From CAYLZO01 sp964387775 (GTDB taxonomy: Bacteria > Chloroflexota > Anaerolineae > JAAYZQ01), in contig CAYLZO010000135.1 in NCBI GenBank assembly GCA_964387775.1, positions 1 to 14,180 of the forward strand: a DNA stretch of 14,180 nt. Reading direction: 5' to 3'. The notes beneath the pieces were generated by a model. That model was given only the letters and a program-made list of their open reading frames with translations. It ran no database searches and had not been told where the DNA came from. Position numbers and translations under genes: made by a program. Below are positions 6,055 through 12,400 of this stretch, piece by piece (the stretch's first letter is position 1; each line of letters opens with the position of its first letter).

Positions 6055-6132
6055 GTAAAATGTAAAATGGGGGCCACCGGGATGGCGCCCTGCCACCCTG
6101 TCTCCCCCAGTCAATCTCCAATACCCAATATC
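6055..6132. repeat. Heptad repeats and hairpin in the TPR-HTH/dehydrogenase gap
   Basis: Two GTAAAAT units sit at 6055-6068. Further on, seven-base units run CTGTCTC (6098), CCCCAGT (6105), CAATCTC (6112), CAATACC (6119), CAATATC (6126). Between them is a hairpin with GGG-A-TGGC (6079-6086) pairing with GCCACCC (6092-6098) around a five-base loop, with one bulged A. The 108-bp gap between the TPR-HTH stop and the dehydrogenase start is almost wholly made of these repeats, and I see no convincing promoter in it. Confidence 0.65.
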
Positions 6133-6135
6133 CAC

Positions 6136-6810
6136 CTATGGCCGGCGGAATCGCTCCTCCAATTCTTCCAACATGGCTGCCGCCTCGACCAGCCGGTCGA
6201 GGGGATTCTCCTCACCTCGAAAGTAACGGTAGTCACAGGGCATGATGTCGAGCGTCTGGACCAGGTCGTTGTGGTAGGCCCGTACCGTCGAGGGGCTGAC
6301 GCCGTACAGGTCGGCGATCTCGCGCTGGGTCAGCTCCCGGAAATTGACCTTGCGCACGGTGTAATCGAGGGCCGCCGCCCACGTCTCGGGCTTGCGGATG
6401 ATGAGGGGCCGGCGGCCCAGGCAGATGCGGTACTCGAGCCACATCTGCACGGCCGCGCCGATGACCTCCAAGGGCAGCTTTTTCTGGGTCATCTGCTGGG
6501 TGACTTTGGTCTCGACCTCGTCCATGCCTTCGGCAAAGAGCTGCTCAAAGCGCTCGGACAGGTCCTTGTCCGGCTCGTAACGGATGTAGGATCCCAGCGC
6601 CCGCCGGGCTGCGTCGAAATCGCCGTAACGGCCCAGGGCGCGGGCCAGGTTGAGGTGGTACTCGGGGTTCTCGGGGTGCAGGTCGATGGCGGCTTCGAAG
6701 GAATTGATGGCTTCCTCGATGTCCCATCGCTCGTAGTGCTGCAAGCCCACAGCGTTTTCTTTGCGGGCTTTTTGACGATTGGCTGTAGACGTGCTCGACT
6801 TCTCTGCCAT
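6136..6810 (-). CDS. TPR and helix-turn-helix protein, possible transcription regulator
   Basis: The 224-residue soluble protein has two tetratricopeptide repeats (about 15-48 and 49-82, ending in DLHPENPEYHLNLARAL and RYEPDK), which normally bind a partner protein. After a helical linker comes a conserved block WLEYRICLGRRPLIIRKPE (124-142) and a helix-turn-helix at about 160-184 (LTQREIADLYGVSPSTVRAY). The RKPExWAAALDY plus HTH arrangement recalls the cyclin/HTH segments found next to SEC-C or TPR modules in uncharacterised bacterial proteins. It has its own promoter (TATAAT) and a GGGGAG ribosome-binding site before the ATG at 6810. It is the first gene of the block that includes the dehydrogenase and CoA-ligase genes, so it might regulate them; that is inference from position. 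No close named homologue is recognised. Confidence 0.8.
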   Translation of the reverse strand: MAEKSSTSTANRQKARKENAVGLQHYERWDIEEAINSFEAAIDLHPENPEYHLNLARALGRYGDFDAARRALGSYIRYEPDKDLSERFEQLFAEGMDEVETKVTQQMTQKKLPLEVIGAAVQMWLEYRICLGRRPLIIRKPETWAAALDYTVRKVNFRELTQREIADLYGVSPSTVRAYHNDLVQTLDIMPCDYRYFRGEENPLDRLVEAAAMLEELEERFRRP

Positions 6811-6855
6811 AGTCTACTCCCCCAAAACGTTGTCTCGATAATCAGCCTGACCGCT

Positions 6856-6885
6856 ATTATAGCATGGCCGGGGACGAATCGGCAA
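6856..6885 (-). promoter_or_regulatory. Sigma-70-like promoter for the TPR-HTH gene
   Basis: On the minus strand a perfect TATAAT (6861-6856) lies 18 bp after TTGCCG (6885-6880, 4 of 6 to TTGACA). Transcription would begin near 6849, giving a leader of about 40 bases before the ATG at 6810. The -10 box overlaps the TAA stop of the preceding DUF1385 gene, so block B can be transcribed separately from block A. Confidence 0.6.
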
Positions 6886-7804
6886 CTTTGTCGGGGGCAC
6901 TGGCTGACTCGCCGGTTTTCGGGGCCGCTTCCATTTCCAGGACTCGCTTCAGGGCGATGATGGCCACCTCCAGCATGGAGCGATCGGGCTCGCGGGTGGT
7001 GAGGCTTTGTAAGGCCAGGTTGGGCGCGGCGACGACGCGGACAATCGGGCTCTGCTGGAAGCGGTTGGTGAGCTTGATGTACTCGTAGGCGATGCCGGCC
7101 ACCACCGGGATGAGCACGATGCGCGAGGCGATGCGCAGCAGCATCGGCGGGCGGCCCAGCAGGGCAAAGATCAAGATCGAGATGACCATCACCGACAGCA
7201 AAAAGGCCGTGCCGCAGCGATAATGAGCCGTCGAATAAGGGGCGATGGCCTCCGGCGTCAGCTCGGCGCCTGCTTCGTAGGCGTTGATCGTCTTGTGCTC
7301 GGCGCCGTGGTAGGCAAAGACCCGCCGGATGTCGGGGATCCGGCCGATGAGCCAGACGTAGGCGACAAAGACGGCCATGCGGATGGCCCCCTCGACGACG
7401 TTGCTCACAAAGGAGGACTCGATGTAGCGGTCCACGAGGCCCACCAGCAGCAGCGGCCCCACGAAAAAGAGGCCGATGCCGAACGCGAACGAGACGGCCA
7501 CCGTGCCCCAGGCGATGGGGCCGCTGAACTCGACCTCTTCCTCGGGTCCCAGGGCCACCTCGGCCGAATACATCAGCGTGCGGATGCCCAGCACCAATAC
7601 GTCCCACAGGCTGGTCAGCGCCCGCACAAAGGGGATCTTGCTCAGCGTCCCGGTATAGATGCTGGGGTTCAGTGGCTCGGTGTGGACCACGATCTCGCCG
7701 TCGGGCTGGCGCACGGCCACGGCCATGGCCTTCGAGCCGCGCATCATGACGCCCTCCATGACGGCCTGTCCGCCGTAGTTCAGTTTACGTTCCTCACTGC
7801 TCAT
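6857..7804 (-). CDS. DUF1385 membrane protein (YqhQ-like)
   Basis: The protein has 315 residues, the normal size for this family (PF07136; YqhQ in Bacillus). The N-terminal signature GGQAVMEGVMMRG (11-23), a central YHGAEHKTINAYE (165-177), HYRCGT (194-199) and the C-terminal LTTREPD with MLEVAI (268-282) are all present. Hydrophobic stretches at about 98-123, 139-157, 200-217 and 226-241 suggest about four membrane segments. The conserved His, Glu and Cys residues suggest metal or active-site chemistry, but no reaction is established. Its ATG overlaps the DUF309 stop (ATGA at 7804-7801), so it is translationally coupled to that gene. The last 25 residues are a low-complexity Ser/Ala tail. 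Confidence 0.93.
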   Translation of the reverse strand: MSSEERKLNYGGQAVMEGVMMRGSKAMAVAVRQPDGEIVVHTEPLNPSIYTGTLSKIPFVRALTSLWDVLVLGIRTLMYSAEVALGPEEEVEFSGPIAWGTVAVSFAFGIGLFFVGPLLLVGLVDRYIESSFVSNVVEGAIRMAVFVAYVWLIGRIPDIRRVFAYHGAEHKTINAYEAGAELTPEAIAPYSTAHYRCGTAFLLSVMVISILIFALLGRPPMLLRIASRIVLIPVVAGIAYEYIKLTNRFQQSPIVRVVAAPNLALQSLTTREPDRSMLEVAIIALKRVLEMEAAPKTGESASAPDKVADSSPAML

Positions 7805-8202
7805 TCGTCCTCACTCGATTCTATCTCTATCCGTGGCACCAGCGACCAATCGAACTCGTCCAGCCTTTCCGGCCCCAGGCGCTCCATCTCGGCCTGGCAG
7901 CGCTCCGCGTCGGCGATGAGCCGGGCGACGTCCACGCCAAAATGGGCCGGGTCAAAGGCCCGCACATAGTTCGTGCCCCGTTCCAATAGCACCCGGGCCG
8001 GCCGGTAGCGCCCCCGGGCCAGGTGGTAAAAGGCCACGCCGATCTGGAGGATGCCCTGGTACAGCTCCCGGATGGGGCGGGGCTCTTCCATCCAGATCAT
8101 CTCCAGCGTCTCGTGGCACTCAAAGAACTCGCCCCGGTTGAACTCCTCGATGCCGGTCCAAAAGCCCGGCGGGGGCGGCTCTCGATGGGTGTCGGCCGTC
8201 AT
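7801..8202 (-). CDS. DUF309 family protein
   Basis: This small cytoplasmic all-helical protein of 133 residues shows the DUF309 (PF03745) core: FNRGEFFECHETLE (21-34) and YQGILQIGVAFYH (48-60), with an ARGRYRPARVLLERG turn after it. Family members have no settled function. The ATG at 8202 is chosen over one four codons upstream because it forms an ATGA overlap with the methyltransferase stop and has GGAAGG just before it. The C-terminal end (about 113-133) is acidic and family-variable. It is sandwiched between, and coupled to, the methyltransferase-like and DUF1385 genes. Confidence 0.92.
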   Translation of the reverse strand: MTADTHREPPPPGFWTGIEEFNRGEFFECHETLEMIWMEEPRPIRELYQGILQIGVAFYHLARGRYRPARVLLERGTNYVRAFDPAHFGVDVARLIADAERCQAEMERLGPERLDEFDWSLVPRIEIESSEDE

Positions 8203-9224
8203 CCGTCCTTCCAATCGGCCAGGAATTCGACGTCGCGCACCTTGACGTGGTCGCCCAGCATGGGATGGAGCGACATCTCGGGCGAGTAGCGGCTGGCCGG
8301 CACCGTGCGGCCCAGGGCCTCGGCCATGGCCCGCACGTGGTGGGGCGCGGCGCCGCAGCAGGTGCCGATGTAGCGCACGCCGATCTCGCGGGCCTGGACG
8401 GCAAAGTCGGCCATCTCAAAGCGCGTCGTCTGGAAGGGGTCGAGGGCGATCGGGAAGGCTCGCTCGCCGCCGTCCTTGAGGGCCTGGAAGGAGGGGGCCT
8501 CGGGCGTCGTCCGGTAGGCGACGGGCTGGGCGGCGACGTAGCCGTCCACGGCCTCCCGGATCTCGCGGATCAGGGGCAGCATCGTGTCTGGCCCCCGGGA
8601 GCAGTTGAGCCCTACCACGTCGGCGCCCCGCTCCTCGCACGCCCGGCAGGCCCCGGCGAAGGAATAGCCGTCCTTGGTCTCATCCCGCACGGAGCCAAAG
8701 GTGACCACCGCCGGCAGGCCAAACCCCTTGATGACCTCCACGGCGACGAGGGCCTCGCCCAGGTAGTCCAGCGTCTCGGCGATGACGAAATCCACGCCCT
8801 CGTCGACGGCCCAGCCGATCTGCTCGGTGTACATTTGCCGCACCCGTTCTTCCGTCTCCTGGGGATTGCTCGGGTCGTAGACCCAGGTGTTGCAGATGTT
8901 GCCGGCCACCAGCGCGCCGCCCTCCTGGGCCACCTCGCGGGCCAGGCGCACGGCCTGCCGGTTCAGGGCCTCCAGCTCCCCCTCCCGGCCCACGGCCCGC
9001 AGCTTGTCGCGGTGGGCATAGTAGGTCAGGGCGACCATCACCTCGGCGCCGGCTCGAAGAAACTCCCGGTGCAGGGCTTTGACCGCCTCCGGGTGGTCCA
9101 ACACGGCTTCGGGCACGTACGGCCCGGCTTTCAAATAGCCCCTTCGCTCCAGTTCAAAGACATAGCCCTCCGCGCCGAGGACGATTCCCTGGTCCAATCG
9201 CTCTAGTAGGCCGGTTCTGGTCAA
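8199..9224 (-). CDS. Homocysteine S-methyltransferase family protein (zinc-thiol methyltransferase)
   Basis: The protein has 341 residues and a (beta/alpha)8-barrel pattern. Zinc ligands are expected at C208 (VGLNCSRGP) and C289-C290 (IGTCCGAAPHHVRA), the arrangement used to bind and activate homocysteine thiolate. Other family strands are visible: DFVIAETLDYLGEA (145-158), AVVTFGSVRDE (172-182) and LIREIREAVDGYVAAQP (218-234). The usual N-terminal DGAMGT is replaced by LGAEGYVFELERRGY (16-30), so the methyl donor or thiol acceptor may differ. Only the barrel domain is present, as in BHMT or MmuM, with no cobalamin or folate domain. The start is a TTG at 9224 with an AAAAGGAGG site six bases upstream; the in-frame ATG at 9257 overlaps the promoter -10 box. 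The gene is first in the three-gene block A. Confidence 0.88.
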   Translation of the reverse strand: MTRTGLLERLDQGIVLGAEGYVFELERRGYLKAGPYVPEAVLDHPEAVKALHREFLRAGAEVMVALTYYAHRDKLRAVGREGELEALNRQAVRLAREVAQEGGALVAGNICNTWVYDPSNPQETEERVRQMYTEQIGWAVDEGVDFVIAETLDYLGEALVAVEVIKGFGLPAVVTFGSVRDETKDGYSFAGACRACEERGADVVGLNCSRGPDTMLPLIREIREAVDGYVAAQPVAYRTTPEAPSFQALKDGGERAFPIALDPFQTTRFEMADFAVQAREIGVRYIGTCCGAAPHHVRAMAEALGRTVPASRYSPEMSLHPMLGDHVKVRDVEFLADWKDG

Positions 9225-9239
9225 TGGATCCCTCCTTTT
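9222..9239 (-). promoter_or_regulatory. Strong Shine-Dalgarno setting a TTG start
   Basis: The minus strand reads AAAAGGAGG (9239-9231), then six bases, then TTG (9224-9222). This places initiation of the methyltransferase-like gene at the TTG and rules out the upstream in-frame ATG, which lies in the -10 box. A rare start codon with a near-ideal ribosome-binding site could set a moderate translation level. Confidence 0.8.
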
Positions 9240-9255
9240 GGGCTGATAGACAGAC

Positions 9256-9284
9256 ATTCTATCACAACTCGGCCGCTGGACCAA
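9256..9284 (-). promoter_or_regulatory. Sigma-70-like promoter for block A (methyltransferase, DUF309, DUF1385)
   Basis: On the minus strand TAGAAT (9261-9256, 5 of 6 to TATAAT) lies 17 bp after TTGGTC (9284-9279, 3 of 6). Transcription would start near 9249, giving a short leader of about 25 bases that contains the AAAAGGAGG site. Confidence 0.5.
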
Positions 9285-9324
9285 ACCGATGTCACCGCTC
9301 AACCAGCCTCGGCTGCTTCGCAAC

Positions 9325-9353
9325 TTGCGAAAATCGCCCAAGCGGGGCACAAT
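9325..9353 (+). promoter_or_regulatory. Candidate promoter for the S8 protease gene
   Basis: TTGCGA (9325-9330) and CACAAT (9348-9353) are separated by 17 bp, each matching consensus at 4 of 6 positions. Transcription would start near 9360 and leave a leader of about 95 bases. It is a modest match in the only non-coding stretch upstream of the gene. Confidence 0.35.
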
Positions 9354-9359
9354 AGTTGC

Positions 9360-9423
9360 CGGGGCACGCCGACGCTGGCGCCCCGAAAAAAGCTCGCAGG
9401 GTTCCGAGTGTTTGGGACCCGAG
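9360..9423 (+). other. Two stem-loops in the protease leader
   Basis: The first is CGGGGC (9360-9365) with GCCCCG (9380-9385), extended inside by GCC (9368-9370) with GGC (9377-9379), followed by six A. The second is GGGTTCC (9399-9405) with GGGACCC (9414-9420, one G-T pair), plus CTC (9393-9395) with GAG (9421-9423). Neither is followed by a T-run on the plus strand, so they look like leader structures or mRNA 5'-end stabilisers rather than terminators. Confidence 0.4.
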
Positions 9424-9453
9424 TCAGCCGTTTCGGGCGATGAGAGGAGTACC

Positions 9454-12400
9454 ATGAACTTTCACAAGGTTGTCGCATTTCTGATCGCAAGTTCCGTGAT
9501 TCTGGGGAGCTTTTCCGCCCCCCTCGCCGGCCGGGCGCAAGGATCGAACAACCCGGCCGGCCTGGTCCTTCGTGAGCAACTTGCCGCCCCGGCCGAGCTC
9601 CGCAGCGAGCTGGCCACGCCGCGCATCGCGTACAGCCCGGCTTTGTTGAGCCGGGAGCTTGAGCTGGGCTCGGTCCTCACCGACACGCCGGGCCTGGTCA
9701 TCACCAACAACGGCGCCGGTACCCTGGAATGGGCCTTTGCCGAGGCGCCGGGCGGCTTTGTGCCGGCGGCGATGGGCGGACCCGACCCCTTTGGCTACAC
9801 CTACCAGGATTCGACCGAGCCCACCGGCCCCCGCTTTGAGTGGATCGACGCCACCGGCGGCACGGCCTTGAACCTCTCGGACGACGGCGAAGCGAACGTG
9901 ACTTTGCCCTTCCCTTTCACCTTCTACGGGACGGCGTCCACGGCCCTGCGGGTGGGCAACAACGGCGGCCTCTTCTTTGACGCCACCAGCGGCGATTTGC
10001 CCTACACCAACGAGTCGCTCGCCACGACGAGCCAGGCCGACCTCATCGCCCCCTTCTGGGACGACATCGACGACGAGACGGGCAACGTCTACTACCAGAC
10101 GGTGGGCGCGGCGCCCAACCGCCGCTTCGTCGTCGAGTGGCACGACCGGCCTCATTACAATGGAATTGGGGATGTAACCTTTGAGTTGATCCTCTACGAG
10201 GGCAGCAACAACCTCAAGTTCCAGTACCAGGACGTCGTCTTTGGCGACGCGGCCTGGGACGATGGCGCGAGCGCCACGGTGGGCATCCGCCAGAGCGGCA
10301 GCAACTACCTCCAATACGCCTACAACCAGGCCGTCCTGGCCGACGGCCTGGCCATCTGCTACCAATATCCGGGCTCGCCGCCCTGTGACGGCGGGCTGTG
10401 GGTGCCCTGGCTCCAGGAGGTGCCGGTCAGCGGCACGCTGGGCGTCTCGGCCACCCAGCCCATCACCATCGGCTGGCACGCCGGCGTCGCCGAGGTGGAC
10501 CAGCCGGGCGTCTACCAGGCCACCTTGCAGATCGACAGCAACGACCCCAACGCGCCCCGCGTCGAGGTGCCGGCGACGATGACGGTCACCGCCCCGGCGC
10601 ACTGGACCGAGCTGTCGGGCACCGTCACCAGCGACCGGCCCGGCGGCCCGCTGGCGGGGGCCTACGTCGAGGTGATCTCGAGCACAGGCCAGACCGTCGT
10701 CTATTCCGCCACCACCAAAGCCGGCGGCGGCTACGGCCGCTGGCTGCCTTCGGGGACCTACACCGTCGCCGTCTCGGCTGCCGGCTACCTGCCCGACGAA
10801 GCGAGCGTGACGCTGGCCGGCGGTGTGCCCCATCGCCACGACGTGGAGCTGATCCTGGACGCGCCCAGCATCCGCGTAGCGCCCGCGGCCCTCAGCGCCA
10901 CGCAGCAGATGGGCGAGGTGACGACCCACACTGTGACCATCGGCAACGAGGGGCCGGGTGAGCTCGCCTTCTCGCTGAGAGAGATGCCGGGGGGCAGCCA
11001 GACGACGCCCGTGGGCGCCGGCCTCCTGGCCGACCCGCCCACGCTGTGGGTGGACGATCCCTTCCGCGTGGACGCGCAGGTCCGCGCCGAGCTCGAGGCC
11101 GCGCCCACGACCGACCTTTTCATCTGGCTGCGCGAGCGGGCCGACCTGAGCCCGGCCTACGCCATCGCCGACAAAGACGTGCGCCGCCGGTACGTCTTTG
11201 ACGCCCTGACCCTCACGGCCGAGCGCGCTCAGGCCGAGATCCGGGCCTACCTGGACAAGCGCGGCCTCCGCTTTGAGCCGCTGTGGATCAACAACGCGAT
11301 CCTGGTCTACGGCGGCGACCAGGCACTCATCGACGCCATGGGCGCCCGGGGCGACGTGGCCCGCATCCGGGGCGTCTACTCGCAGATACACATCCCCGAC
11401 CCGGAGCAACTGGCCATCGTCACCACCGATCCGCCCAAGACGGCGGCCGACACGTTGTGGAACCTCAACATCGTCAGCGCGCCTCAGGTCTGGTCGCAGC
11501 TCGGCGTCACGGGCGAGGGCGTGGTGGTCTCGAACATCGACACGGGCGTGCGCTACACCCACGAAGCGCTCCTGCCCTCCTACCGGGGCAACCTGGGCGG
11601 CGGCGTCTTCCAGCACGACTATAACTGGTATCCGCCCACGGCCGACGCCCAGAGCGCCTGCACCGGCGCGGCCACAGCCCCTTGCGATTGGAACGGCCAC
11701 GGCTCGCACACGATGGGCACCATGGTCGGCGGCGACGGCGACGGGCCGTTCGACCACGACGTGGGCCTGGCGCCCGACGCCCGCTGGACGGCCTGCATGG
11801 GCTGCGACCAGCCGCCCAGCTATTGCTCCGACGCAGCGCTGACCCTCTGCGCCCAGTGGATGGTGGCCCCCACCGACCTCGACGGCAACAACCCCGACCC
11901 GACCCAGGCCCCCGACGTGGTGAACAACTCTTGGGGCGGCGGCGGCGAGGACGATTGGTACTATAGCTTCGTCGAGGCCTGGAACGCGGCCAACATCATC
12001 CCCGTCTTTGCGGCGGGCAACGAGGGCTCGGGTTGCAACACCCTCGGCTCGCCGGGCAGCTACGACAACGTCATCGGCGTGGGCGGCACCGACAGCCAGG
12101 ATCGCAACTATACCTACACCAGCCGGGGTCCCGGCTCCGGCACGGGCGTCTTTCCGGTGCAAAAGCCCGACGTCGCCGCCCCCGGCGAATCGGTCACCTC
12201 GTCCACCGCCGGGGGCGATGCCTCCTACGCCGCCTATTCGGGCACGTCGATGGCTACGCCCCACGTGGCCGGGCTGGTGGCCCTGCTGCGCCAGGTCGAG
12301 CCGGCCATCCCCCGCGAGGAGATCTGGGACATCCTGACCACCACGGCCGACACGGGACAGACCATCAAAAATGGGAGCTGGTGCGGGGCCGGCCCGGCCT

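Noticed and set aside
6028..6135. N-terminal extension of the Ldh_2 dehydrogenase
   Set aside because: The extension is repeat-derived and has no ribosome-binding site; the ATG at 6027 has GGAGAGGG and matches the family start.
4912..6960. Open frame of 682 codons on the plus strand
   Set aside because: It runs antisense through the dehydrogenase, a repeat region and the TPR-HTH gene, with Gly/His/Asp/Val-rich composition typical of a codon shadow.
9225..9455. Longer forms of the methyltransferase-like gene starting at 9257 or 9455
   Set aside because: The predicted promoter lies inside the extension, and a near-ideal AAAAGGAGG site points to the TTG at 9224, where family similarity begins.
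9424..12264. Long open frame of 946 codons on the minus strand opposite the protease
   Set aside because: It is the complement of a strongly supported S8 protease. Its translation is rich in Gly, Arg, Ala, Val and His with no recognisable domain, as expected in high-GC DNA.
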